Below, piece by piece: positions 1 through 8,075 of a DNA stretch of 64,000 nucleotides (the first letter of the stretch is position 1; each line of letters begins with the position of its first letter). The stretch is from Clostridiaceae bacterium Marseille-Q4145 (GTDB lineage: Bacteria > Bacillota > Clostridia > Lachnospirales > Lachnospiraceae): positions 558,001-622,000 of the forward strand of contig JAGTTP010000001.1 of NCBI GenBank assembly GCA_018223365.1. The letters run 5' to 3'. The translations under genes and the position numbers were made by a program. The notes beneath the pieces were generated by a model. That model ran no database searches and was not told the DNA's origin. It worked only from the letters and a program-made list of their open reading frames with translations.

Positions 1-141
1 TGCTCCAACAAATACATCTCCAAACAATGCGATTCCAGTTGCGGATGGGCATGCCATCCCAAGGACAGCACCAAGAACCAGGCCTGCCACGATTCGTTTT
101 ACCAGGCTTACACTGGTCCATGCTTCGTAAATCTTCTTCAT
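1..141 (-). CDS. sstT: SstT-type Na+:serine/threonine symporter, N-terminal fragment
   Basis: Only the first 47 codons are in the window; the gene continues past the left edge. The peptide begins MKKIYEAWTSVSLVKRIVAG and runs into a hydrophobic segment ending in GDVFVGA, as in the first helix of dicarboxylate/amino-acid:cation symporters of the SstT type. Such proteins import serine or threonine with sodium at the cytoplasmic membrane. The ATG at 139-141 is the natural start. The SstT subtype rather than a general DAACS carrier is judged from a short stretch. Confidence 0.6.
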   Translation of the reverse strand, partial: MKKIYEAWTSVSLVKRIVAGLVLGAVLGMACPSATGIALFGDVFVGA

Positions 142-324
142 AACGACTCTTCTTTCTCTCTTGTATTCCGCTATTTGTTCACGCGGATATTTCAAGTATA
201 CACAATAGCGTTTAAAAGTACAAATGTTTTTTTCTCGCGGACACTTCTGTATAAAATGTCTTTCTGTAATACTCCTTATTCCCTCTGCATAAATTGTAAA
301 AACAGTTAAATCCGGGAGTTTTCT

Positions 325-579
325 TTGAAAGAATATATTGAAGAGCGAGCTGTGGCCATCGCCAATTATATTATTGCCAACAATGCCACTGTACGGCAGA
401 CTGCCCTGAATTTCGGAGTGAGCAAATCCACGGTTCACAAAGACTGCGTGGAACGTATGAACGAAATCAATGCCTCGCTGGCCGCTGAAGTCCGTAAAGT
501 GCTGGACATCAACAAATCAGAACGCCATATTCGGGGCGGACTTGCTACAAGGAAAAAATATCTTCAAAAAAAGTATTGA
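325..579 (+). CDS. spoIIID: Stage III sporulation transcriptional regulator SpoIIID
   Basis: This 84-residue DNA-binding protein matches SpoIIID over nearly its whole length, including the helix-turn-helix GVSKSTVHKDCVERM (about residues 31-45) and the basic stretch SERHIRGGLATRKKY near the C terminus. In sporulating Firmicutes it activates and represses mother-cell genes together with sigma E and sigma K. The start is a TTG at 325, preceded by a CCGGGAG ribosome binding site seven bases upstream. No ATG serves this frame. The gene stands alone; the tRNA promoter downstream begins on its stop codon. It marks the host as an endospore former. Confidence 0.93.
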   Translation: MKEYIEERAVAIANYIIANNATVRQTALNFGVSKSTVHKDCVERMNEINASLAAEVRKVLDINKSERHIRGGLATRKKYLQKKY

Positions 580-605
580 CATTTTTATAGAAATAGCTAT
601 ATAAT
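576..605 (+). promoter_or_regulatory. Promoter of the tRNA-Val/tRNA-Met transcript
   Basis: TTGACA at 576-581 and TATAAT at 600-605 are separated by 18 bases, followed 41 bases later by the first tRNA. Both hexamers match the sigma A consensus. The -35 box overlaps the spoIIID stop codon (TGA, 577-579). Confidence 0.8.
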
Positions 606-646
606 ATACAAGCAGTCTTGATTGAGCACATTGAGATTGCTTGCAT

Positions 647-719
647 GGGGTCTTAGCTCAGCTGGGAGAGCATCTGCCTTACAAGCAGAGGGTCATAGGT
701 TCGAGCCCTATAGGCCCCA
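647..719 (+). tRNA. tRNA-Val (anticodon TAC)
   Basis: A 73-nt cloverleaf: acceptor GGGGTCT pairs with AGGCCCC (two G-T pairs), the D arm contains AGCTCAGCTGGGAGAGC, the anticodon loop is CTTACAA with anticodon TAC, and the T arm contains GGTTCGAGCC. The discriminator is A719. CCA is not encoded, so it must be added enzymatically. Confidence 0.95.
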
Positions 720-739
720 TCATTTATGCAATTTCATAT

Positions 740-813
740 GGCGAGATAGCTCAGTTGGCTAGAGCACACGGTTCATACCCGTGGTGTCGAGGGTTCGAAT
801 CCCCCTCTCGCTA
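740..813 (+). tRNA. tRNA-Met (anticodon CAT)
   Basis: A 74-nt cloverleaf: acceptor GGCGAGA pairs with TCTCGCT, the anticodon stem-loop is CACGG-TTCATAC-CCGTG with anticodon CAT, and the T loop is TTCGAAT. It lies 20 bases after tRNA-Val on the same transcript. It lacks the three G-C pairs of the anticodon stem found in initiators, so an elongator is favoured; a lysidine-modified isoleucine tRNA cannot be excluded by eye. Confidence 0.9.
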
Positions 814-818
814 CTAAG

Positions 819-850
819 AAGACCGAAAGCAGTTTGCTTCCGGTCTTTTT
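819..850 (+). terminator. Intrinsic terminator after the tRNA pair
   Basis: GACCGAAAGC (821-830) pairs with GCTTCCGGTC (836-845) with one mismatch and is followed by TTTTT. It sits between the tRNAs and the converging operon that ends at 866. The minus strand lacks a good T run, so it serves the plus strand mainly. Confidence 0.8.
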
Positions 851-865
851 CGTTTCTCTAAGTAT

Positions 866-2242
866 TTAAAGGTCACTGCATTCCAGCACTTCTTTTTTCC
901 TTATAAATTCACTGTACTGAAGTCCCCTGCCATCAAGCTCCATCTCTCCCACCTGATTGTCATAAGGATCTGCCCTCCAGCCATCCTTAGATACATCAAA
1001 ATCTGCCTGAAATTCCGTGTTGGCCGTCATCCGGTAAGGATCCAGATTTCCAAAATAATGAACTCTGCGTTTTTCATCTCCGCGCTGTGCTGCGTCTCCT
1101 CCATAGGAAACATCTGCATAAAGCCAGCCGTAAGGTTCCACATAAAATCTTGCCCAGTCATGGGCACCGCAAAAGCCCGGCTCGGCTGCCCAGCCGCTCT
1201 CCCATTTTGCCGGAATGCCGGCACACCGGCACAGGGTAATAAATAACAGCGTCTGTACGCCACAGTCTCCAGTCAGATTTCTGGCACAGTTTTCCGCAAT
1301 GGATTCCTGGCTGAAATAGGCTGGCATAAAGGAATACCGAACTTTCATTGTCACAAAATCATAAAACCGTCTTGCTTTTTCAAGAGGCGTCTCTGCACCA
1401 TCTCCAAGCGTCCGCATCAATTCACGAATATAGGGCGTAAACAGAATATGTGGTGCCTGTTCCCGAAGCCATTGTTTTTCTGACTCCGGTACGAAAACAG
1501 ACGTTTTTTCCGGATTTGCGAACAATTCTTTATAAACTGCTGTTCTTATATAGGAAAATTCTACTTCAAAGGGGTGATTTTTCTCCATAGTTTCTTCCCA
1601 GAATACCACTCTTTGCGGTGCATTTTCAGGAGAAATATACATGGGAACCGGTGTCACTTTTTCAATACGAATTTCCGTCTGGGAATCGCAGGCACAGGGA
1701 ATGGGAAGATAAGCCCGCACTACCGCTCCTTTTCGAAAACCCTCATCCTTTAACTGCACTGAGGATCTGCAGTAAAAACGTTTTTCTGCTTTTCCATCCC
1801 GGTGCATAGCCTCTATCGCTTCCTGAAAATACCGTCCATTTCGAGGAGCGGTCTCTTTTCCGGCCCGTCCGGCCATCTCCGGATCGGTCCTGCATAGATT
1901 TTCAAAGAACCGGTCAAAATACCGCTTTTCTCCATTCTGATAGATCCAGCGGATCCGAAACTTCCGTTCCAGCTGATCAAATTCTTCCTCCGAAAAATCA
2001 GGAACTTCTTTCCTGGCAACGGCAAGGGCTTCCTCTCTGGTATATGGAAAATCAGAAGGAAGACGCCGGAGCATCTCCGCTTCTGTCGTAAGACAATGTC
2101 TCATGGCATCCGGGAGGTCCGGCGTTAAAAGATAACTTTCCATATCCTGCAGGGCGCCCTCAAAATCACCGAATAATTTCTTCCGATTAATTCTTTCCGG
2201 CAGCCCCATCTGCAGATACTGAAATGTATGATTAATATTCAT
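866..2242 (-). CDS. Transglutaminase-fold (papain-like) protein, possible peptidase
   Basis: This 458-residue soluble protein has a C-terminal transglutaminase-like domain with the full cysteine-histidine-aspartate set: C327 in LTGDCGVQTLL, H361 in GAHDWARFYV and D377 in LYADVSYGG. No signal peptide or membrane segment is visible, so it probably acts in the cytoplasm. The first 300 residues match no family I recognise. It is the last gene of a leftward operon with a dipeptidase, a dipeptide epimerase and a DUF819 permease, 18 bases after the permease stop. By analogy with the cysteine endopeptidase YkfC of the Bacillus murein-peptide operon, it may cut imported peptides; that is inference. 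Confidence 0.8.
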   Translation of the reverse strand: MNINHTFQYLQMGLPERINRKKLFGDFEGALQDMESYLLTPDLPDAMRHCLTTEAEMLRRLPSDFPYTREEALAVARKEVPDFSEEEFDQLERKFRIRWIYQNGEKRYFDRFFENLCRTDPEMAGRAGKETAPRNGRYFQEAIEAMHRDGKAEKRFYCRSSVQLKDEGFRKGAVVRAYLPIPCACDSQTEIRIEKVTPVPMYISPENAPQRVVFWEETMEKNHPFEVEFSYIRTAVYKELFANPEKTSVFVPESEKQWLREQAPHILFTPYIRELMRTLGDGAETPLEKARRFYDFVTMKVRYSFMPAYFSQESIAENCARNLTGDCGVQTLLFITLCRCAGIPAKWESGWAAEPGFCGAHDWARFYVEPYGWLYADVSYGGDAAQRGDEKRRVHYFGNLDPYRMTANTEFQADFDVSKDGWRADPYDNQVGEMELDGRGLQYSEFIRKKEVLECSDL

Positions 2243-2260
2243 TCGTCTTCCTCACATATC

Positions 2261-3442
2261 TTATACAAAGAGATGTAAAATAGCTCCCATTCCAAGTCCG
2301 AAGAAGTTTCCGAGAGCAGCTCCCAGCACTCCCATCAGAACTCCGATACCTGCATAAGACTCATGATATGCACACGCAATGATCGGTGCAGATGCAGATC
2401 CACCAATGTTTGCAACAGATGCGGTGGAGCACATGCAGAGATCCCAGTGGAATACTTTAGAGAGCAGGAACATAAGCACTACATGAACGATCAGTACAAA
2501 GATACCAAATACCACCCACATCGGAGCGGATACCAGATCGGTAAGTGTTGCAACAGATGCCAGCAGGGATACGACTGCATACAGGTAAACGTTGGAAAGT
2601 TCCTCCACTGCCGGAAGTTTTCCAAGCGGTGTCATAGCACAGATCAGACCAAGTACGGTTACAAATACAGTTGTACAGGTTCCTTTATCAAACATCGCAA
2701 GTCCTGCACCGGAAAGACCGCCCTGCATGGCTGCGCCAACCCACTGTGCCAGTGCGGAGACTGCCAGGGAAATACCGATAAGGAAAATCCAGTCTGCATA
2801 GGATGCATGCTGTTTTTCTTTTGCGACTTCCGCATTGGCAGCCTCTGCCACTGCTTTCAGTTTGGAAGTATCCGCCTTAACTGCATTATCCCATTTGTTG
2901 GAGTAACGAACCATCAGAAGAAGAAGGGCAATCCACAAAGAATAGCACACCGTATCCAGTGCCAGCGCACATCCGTAAGCACCTGCATCAACCGGCAGTG
3001 CATCCTGCATAGCAGCCATGTTGGCACTTCCGCCTACCCAGGAAGCATAGAGCGCTGCGGTAGCACCCCAGGTATCTGCACCGAGGAATCCTTTGAAAAT
3101 CGGATAGCCGATGATAAATCCAATACCGATGGTAAAGGAGCATCCCAGGAAGATAGCAATCATACGGCCGGACAGTTTTGCCAGCTTGCGGAAATCGCAA
3201 CGAAGCAGCATAACAAAGATCATGGCATAAAGAATGTTGTTCTTTAATGCACTGTAAGCAGCGCTGCATGCATCGGAGCTGTAAAGTCCTGCAGTACAGA
3301 AAATCATGTTCAGCACATAGATCCATACCAGAGGCGGAACTACATTAAATATTTTCCATTTTGCATATTTCTGAAGAGCCAGAAGACCGCCTGCGATAAA
3401 CATCAGGACTGCCAGATAGGTAAAACCATTTGTAATAACCAT
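2261..3442 (-). CDS. DUF819 family membrane protein, probable permease
   Basis: A 393-residue integral membrane protein with about ten or eleven hydrophobic helices and a short charged loop near residues 190-215. The sequence matches the DUF819 (YjcL-like) family, with glycine-rich segments such as ASWVGGSANMAAMQDALP and TASVANIGGSASAPI repeated in the two halves, as in carriers built from an inverted repeat. DUF819 has no proven substrate. Its place between a dipeptide epimerase gene (27 bases upstream) and a transglutaminase-fold gene suggests uptake of murein dipeptides or their amino acids. The ATG has a strong AAAGGGGGA binding site. Confidence 0.85.
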   Translation of the reverse strand: MVITNGFTYLAVLMFIAGGLLALQKYAKWKIFNVVPPLVWIYVLNMIFCTAGLYSSDACSAAYSALKNNILYAMIFVMLLRCDFRKLAKLSGRMIAIFLGCSFTIGIGFIIGYPIFKGFLGADTWGATAALYASWVGGSANMAAMQDALPVDAGAYGCALALDTVCYSLWIALLLLMVRYSNKWDNAVKADTSKLKAVAEAANAEVAKEKQHASYADWIFLIGISLAVSALAQWVGAAMQGGLSGAGLAMFDKGTCTTVFVTVLGLICAMTPLGKLPAVEELSNVYLYAVVSLLASVATLTDLVSAPMWVVFGIFVLIVHVVLMFLLSKVFHWDLCMCSTASVANIGGSASAPIIACAYHESYAGIGVLMGVLGAALGNFFGLGMGAILHLFV

Positions 3443-3469
3443 AACATTTCCCCCTTTTATTATGTTGGT

Positions 3470-4564
3470 TTACAGATACTGAATCTTGCCCGGTTCAATT
3501 CCCTTGATGCCAAGTCCCGGTTCATCGGATACGGTAATATTTTTCTCATTAAATACTGCACCGCCGATAATCGGGTCTTCGCTGCAGAGCACCGGACCGT
3601 CCAGATCGATTTTGGTAATAATTTTCTTCGCACAGGCCAGTTCCACTGCTGCGTTGACAGAAATCTTTGCTTCCAGCATGCAGCCCAGCATGCACTCTAC
3701 GCCATAAACTTCAGCCGCGGACACAATCTTCAGTGCATTGTAAAGACCGCCGCATTTCATCAATTTAATATTGACCAGATCTGCCGCACGCATCTGCATG
3801 ATCTTTACCGCATCCTCCGGCGAGAAGACACTCTCATCTGCCAGTACCGGAACATAACTGTTCTCCGTTACATATTTCAGGCCTTCCAGATCATGAGCTT
3901 TTACCGGCTGCTCTACCAGCTCAATCTGAAGACCTTTCTCCTGCATGCCATTCAGAATGCGGACTGCCTCTTTTGGCTCCCACGCTGTGTTGGCATCAAT
4001 TCGGATGCAGACATCATCACCGACTGCTTTTCTGACTGCTGCCAGACGGTCGATATCCAGCTTCGGGTTCACACCGACTTTGATTTTCAGGCAGTCATAA
4101 CCGCGCTGAATCGCATTGATGGCATCGGCTGCCATGGTTTCCGGATCATTGACACTGATGGTGATATCGGTCACAATATTCTTTCTTGCGCCGCCCATAA
4201 GTTTATACACCGGAATCTTATACAGCTGTCCATACAGATCCCACAGTGCAATGTCCACAGCCGCTTTGGCGGAACTGTTTTTTACCACACATTTCTGTAC
4301 TTTCTGCAGTACATCCTCAAAATCATCCACATCCATACCGATAATACTTTTTGCAATGTGATCCTGGATAGCTCCGATAATAGCCCCTGTCGTATCTCCG
4401 GTAATGGCTCCCGTAGGCGGTGCCTCGCCATATCCGGTGTGTCCCGTGTCCGTGTGGATCTCAACAACGACGTCCTCCACACTGTCGACACTTCGCAGGG
4501 CAGTTTTAAAAGGAACCCGTAACGGGACTGATATCTTACCCAGACGAACTTCTGTAATCTTCAT
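3470..4564 (-). CDS. ykfB: Dipeptide epimerase (L-Ala-D/L-Glu epimerase type)
   Basis: A 364-residue member of the enolase superfamily. The catalytic lysines fall in LKIKVG (K160/K162) and NIKLMK (K267); the metal ligands are D190 in RIDANTAW, E218 in LVEQP and D243 in LADES. This spacing matches the L-Ala-D/L-Glu epimerase of Bacillus to within about one residue. The enzyme converts L-Ala-D-Glu from peptidoglycan turnover into L-Ala-L-Glu, which ordinary dipeptidases can split. It lies 54 bases after a PepV-type dipeptidase in the same operon, which fits that role. A different dipeptide preference is possible. Confidence 0.9.
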   Translation of the reverse strand: MKITEVRLGKISVPLRVPFKTALRSVDSVEDVVVEIHTDTGHTGYGEAPPTGAITGDTTGAIIGAIQDHIAKSIIGMDVDDFEDVLQKVQKCVVKNSSAKAAVDIALWDLYGQLYKIPVYKLMGGARKNIVTDITISVNDPETMAADAINAIQRGYDCLKIKVGVNPKLDIDRLAAVRKAVGDDVCIRIDANTAWEPKEAVRILNGMQEKGLQIELVEQPVKAHDLEGLKYVTENSYVPVLADESVFSPEDAVKIMQMRAADLVNIKLMKCGGLYNALKIVSAAEVYGVECMLGCMLEAKISVNAAVELACAKKIITKIDLDGPVLCSEDPIIGGAVFNEKNITVSDEPGLGIKGIEPGKIQYL

Positions 4565-4618
4565 GTCTCTTCCTCTCCATTCTCTATATTGATCTTTCGC
4601 TGCTGCAAAAGGATCTCT

Positions 4619-5989
4619 CTATTTTGCCAGCCGGTACATGGCCTCCGCAATGATCTGTGCATTTTTCATGAGCTTCTCCACTTCGATAAACTCATCCGGC
4701 TTATGTTCCCGGACTTCATCCCCCGGAAAGATCGGGCCGAACGCTACGATATTGGGAATTGCCTTCGCATAAGTACCGCCGCCGATGGACTTTGATATGG
4801 GTTCAAGTCCCGTATGATCTGCATATACCCCCAGCAGTGTCTGAACCAGTTCGCTTTCTTCCGGCACATACAAACTCTTCTTATGCCGCTCCCCGGTCTT
4901 TGTAAATCCGGCATCCGCAAATGCCTGCTCCAGAATTGGGGCACAGTCCTCATAAGATTTGGTCACCGGATACCGGTAATTAATCTCCAGTGCCGCGCTG
5001 TGGTCATCCCCTTCCAGCGTCCCCAGATTCAGGGACAAATTTCCGGAAATCTCATCGGCCATCTCAATACCAAGAGAAGTTCCCTTTGTCTCCAATCCAA
5101 TCTTTTCTTCCAGGAACCGCACCCACCGATCTGCTTCTTCAGAAAGCGGCAGCTCACACAGCGCTTCCAGCAATAATCCGATGGCATTCACGCCCAGCTC
5201 TGGTGTTGCGCCGTGCGCGCTAAGTCCGGCTGCGGTGATCTGAACACCCTCCTCCGTCTTCTCATACTGAATCCGGTCATCCGACTTCTTTAATAAAGAA
5301 GCAGCCAGTTCTGCCGGGCAGACAACTTTTGCCTTTGCCTCCGCAGGTACGACATTCGGTGCCGAACCTCCGTGAATCTCCAGAATTCGGACATCTCCAT
5401 CCTGTGTGTAATTTCTGGAAAAGTTCACATTGATCAGACCCTTTTCCCCGTTAATCACCGGGTACTCACCGTCCGGCGTAAATCCCATGACCGGAATCTC
5501 ACCGCCGTGGCTTCGGTAATATTTCATATCGTTGGAACCGGTCTCCTCATTAGTTCCGAACAGAAGACGAATTCTTCTTCGAATAGGAAGCCCGCTGTCC
5601 CGGAGCGCCGCCAGCGCATACAGTGCGGCAATGGTCGGTCCTTTATCATCCATGGCTCCCCGGCCAAAGACTTTTCCGTCACGAATCTCACCACCAAAAG
5701 GATCAAAACTCCATCCGTCCCCTTCCGGCACCACATCCAGATGTCCCAGAACGGCTACCATCTCTTCTCCTTCGCCATACTCGCACCAGCCCATCTGATG
5801 ATCCAAATCTATGGTTGCAAAGCCAAGTGCTTCCGCCGTTTTCAGTGCATGATCCAGACAGTCCTGCACTCCTTTTCCATATGGATACTGCTCGGATGCT
5901 TCTCCCTGTACGCTTCGGATCCGGATGCTTTCCTGAAGGCTTTTCAGCAGCTGTTCTTCATACCCTTTCACTGCTTCCTGTAATTCCAT
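4619..5989 (-). CDS. pepV: Dipeptidase PepV (M20 metallopeptidase)
   Basis: A 456-residue di-zinc peptidase. Metal ligands are visible in LGHLDVVPEGDGW (H83, D85) and RGAMDDKGP (D114/D115), with the catalytic glutamates in GTNEETGSND (E148/E149). It cleaves unblocked dipeptides in the cytoplasm. The start used is the ATG at 5987-5989, where GGGAGG lies seven bases upstream; an in-frame ATG 39 bases earlier has no such site. It is the first gene of the operon with epimerase, DUF819 and transglutaminase-fold genes, and is divergent from an alanine symporter gene. Confidence 0.92.
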   Translation of the reverse strand: MELQEAVKGYEEQLLKSLQESIRIRSVQGEASEQYPYGKGVQDCLDHALKTAEALGFATIDLDHQMGWCEYGEGEEMVAVLGHLDVVPEGDGWSFDPFGGEIRDGKVFGRGAMDDKGPTIAALYALAALRDSGLPIRRRIRLLFGTNEETGSNDMKYYRSHGGEIPVMGFTPDGEYPVINGEKGLINVNFSRNYTQDGDVRILEIHGGSAPNVVPAEAKAKVVCPAELAASLLKKSDDRIQYEKTEEGVQITAAGLSAHGATPELGVNAIGLLLEALCELPLSEEADRWVRFLEEKIGLETKGTSLGIEMADEISGNLSLNLGTLEGDDHSAALEINYRYPVTKSYEDCAPILEQAFADAGFTKTGERHKKSLYVPEESELVQTLLGVYADHTGLEPISKSIGGGTYAKAIPNIVAFGPIFPGDEVREHKPDEFIEVEKLMKNAQIIAEAMYRLAK

Positions 5990-6137
5990 CCTCCGTCCTC
6001 CCGTGTTTCCTTGTATTCTTGTATACAAGTTATACCAGAAATTTTATGCTTTTTTTATACTTTCGTCAACCTATACTTTCACTTTCTCATATTCTGTGAT
6101 ATGATTGTGAATATTTACGAAAGAAAGGACTGTTTTT

Positions 6138-7529
6138 ATGTTAAATGCCATTGAAACCATAAATACAGCCGTCAACAACTTCATCTGGGGTGTTCCGGCC
6201 ATGGTCTGCATCATCGGTGTAGGTCTGTATTTAAGTATCCGAACCGGATTTCTCCAGATTCGGAAGTTTCCATATGCCATCCGGACGACCATCGGACGAA
6301 TGTTCCGCAAAAAGGATGCTTCGGACGGCGCCATTACTCCCTTTCAGGCGGTCTGCACCGCTCTGGCTGCCACCGTCGGCACCGGAAATATTGCCGGAGT
6401 TGCCGGCGCGCTTGCCATCGGTGGTCCGGGCGCAGTCTTCTGGATGTGGGTTTCTGCCCTGCTCGGTATGTGTACCAAATTTTCTGAAGTTACCCTGGCA
6501 GTCCAGTTCCGCGAAACCAATGCGGATGGAGAGCTGGTTGGCGGACCTATGTACTATATTAAGAACGGACTGCCCAAATGCTGGCACTGGCTTGCATATC
6601 TTTTTGCCGCATTCGGTGTACTGACGGTCTTCGGTACCGGAAATGCAACCCAGGTTAATACGATTACCACTGCCATCAATTCTGCCCTGACCAACTATGG
6701 TCTGCTGAAACCGGACCAGATTTCCACTTCCAATCTGATCATTGGCATCGTCATCACCATCATGATTGCCATGATTCTGTTAGGCGGCATCAAACGAATC
6801 GGTCAGGTGACCGAAAAACTGGTTCCATTCATGGCACTGCTTTATATCGTACTGGCTCTTGGTGTAATTCTTCTCAACCTTCATGTAGTTCCGAGTGTAT
6901 TTGCTTCCATTATTGAAGGTGCGTTCCATCCTTCCGCAATCACCGGTGGTGTCGTGGGAAGTCTGTTCCTTAGTATGAAAAAGGGTGTTTCCAGAGGAAT
7001 TTTCTCCAATGAGGCTGGTCTTGGTACCGGATCCATTGCCCATGCATGTGCCGATACCAGAAAACCTGTAAAGCAGGGAATGTTCGGTATCTTTGAGGTA
7101 TTCACGGATACCATCCTGATCTGTACCCTGACCGCTCTGGTCATTCTCTGCAGCCAGGTATCCATTCCTTACGGCCAGGCGGCTGGAGCCGAACTGACCA
7201 TTCAGGGCTTTACCGCCACATATGGTAACTGGGTATCCATCTTTACCGCTGTTGCCATGTGCTGTTTTGCATTCTCTACTATTCTCGGATGGGGACTTTA
7301 TGGCGCACGCTGTATTGAATTTCTGTTCTCCAGCAAGGTCACCAAACCATTCATGGTTGTCTACTCCCTGGTCGCTATCCTCGGTGCTACGGCTGATCTG
7401 GGACTCATGTGGAACATTGCCGAGACCTTTAACGGTCTTATGGCCATTCCGAACCTGATTGCCCTGTTCCTGTTATCCGGAACGGTAGTTAAACTGACCA
7501 AAGCGTATTTTGCACAGGAAAATCCGTAA
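6138..7529 (+). CDS. Sodium:alanine/glycine symporter, AGCS family
   Basis: A 463-residue membrane protein with about eleven helices and the family signature GTGNIAGVAGALAIGGPGAV (residues 81-100) followed by FWMWVSALLGM. AGCS carriers import alanine or glycine, sometimes D-alanine, with sodium. A GAAAGGA binding site precedes the ATG. The gene is transcribed away from the murein-peptide operon across a 148-base gap, so both may be needed under the same conditions; no shared operator was recognised there. Confidence 0.93.
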   Translation: MLNAIETINTAVNNFIWGVPAMVCIIGVGLYLSIRTGFLQIRKFPYAIRTTIGRMFRKKDASDGAITPFQAVCTALAATVGTGNIAGVAGALAIGGPGAVFWMWVSALLGMCTKFSEVTLAVQFRETNADGELVGGPMYYIKNGLPKCWHWLAYLFAAFGVLTVFGTGNATQVNTITTAINSALTNYGLLKPDQISTSNLIIGIVITIMIAMILLGGIKRIGQVTEKLVPFMALLYIVLALGVILLNLHVVPSVFASIIEGAFHPSAITGGVVGSLFLSMKKGVSRGIFSNEAGLGTGSIAHACADTRKPVKQGMFGIFEVFTDTILICTLTALVILCSQVSIPYGQAAGAELTIQGFTATYGNWVSIFTAVAMCCFAFSTILGWGLYGARCIEFLFSSKVTKPFMVVYSLVAILGATADLGLMWNIAETFNGLMAIPNLIALFLLSGTVVKLTKAYFAQENP

Positions 7530-7550
7530 AACAATTATGAAATAATACAA

Positions 7551-7592
7551 GACCCGGAAGACCTGAACTTCGTCTTCCGGGTCATATTTTTA
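7551..7592 (+). terminator. Intrinsic terminator after the alanine symporter
   Basis: A perfect 12-bp stem, GACCCGGAAGAC (7551-7562) with GTCTTCCGGGTC (7572-7583), followed by ATATTTTTAT. It lies between two converging genes. Confidence 0.88.
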
Positions 7593-7605
7593 TACTTTTA
7601 AATTC

Positions 7606-8037
7606 TTACGCTTCTTTTTCCGTGAATACCACGTATTCGCCGCCGTAATTGCCCCACCAGGTGCTCGGGTAATCCCCTGTCATATAGATGGTACAGAACA
7701 GCATCTCCGTTGCATTCAGCTTTGCACAGATAGAAAGTAAAATTTCATTAACAGGGAACAGTACCTGTCCTTCTTCATGCTCCATCTGATGGATGTATTC
7801 TAATTCCTGATACGTCAGCACCGTATCGATCTGCTGCCGTGCCTGCTCCGGCAATGTAAAATAGTAGAAATCCACATACATATTTTTGCAGCCGAGCATT
7901 TCCCACATTTCCATAAATTTATCCACCGCCTGAAATGCATTCATCCGGATAATCTGATTTTCATACTGCTGCATGCCATCCGTCACTTTTTCAAAATAAA
8001 TGGCTCCTTCTTTTTTCAACTCTTCCACTGTCATCAT
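7606..8037 (-). CDS. Protein of unknown function, third gene of the PadR/SEDS unit
   Basis: A 143-residue soluble protein that I do not recognise. It is mildly acidic, has no signal peptide or membrane helix, and carries an aromatic, glycine-rich stretch near the C terminus (DYPSTWWGNYGGEYVVF). The ATG at 8037 is preceded by GGAGG ten bases upstream. It starts 38 bases after the stop of the SEDS gene and reads in the same direction, so it is probably the last gene of the PadR-controlled transcript. Confidence 0.75.
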   Translation of the reverse strand: MMTVEELKKEGAIYFEKVTDGMQQYENQIIRMNAFQAVDKFMEMWEMLGCKNMYVDFYYFTLPEQARQQIDTVLTYQELEYIHQMEHEEGQVLFPVNEILLSICAKLNATEMLFCTIYMTGDYPSTWWGNYGGEYVVFTEKEA

Positions 8038-8075
8038 GAATATTTTTCCTCCAGATTCTGCGGCACTTCTGCGCC

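Noticed and set aside
2363..3247. 294-codon open frame on the plus strand
   Set aside because: It lies fully inside the DUF819 gene on the other strand, is rich in Cys and His, and has no binding site; it is a shadow.
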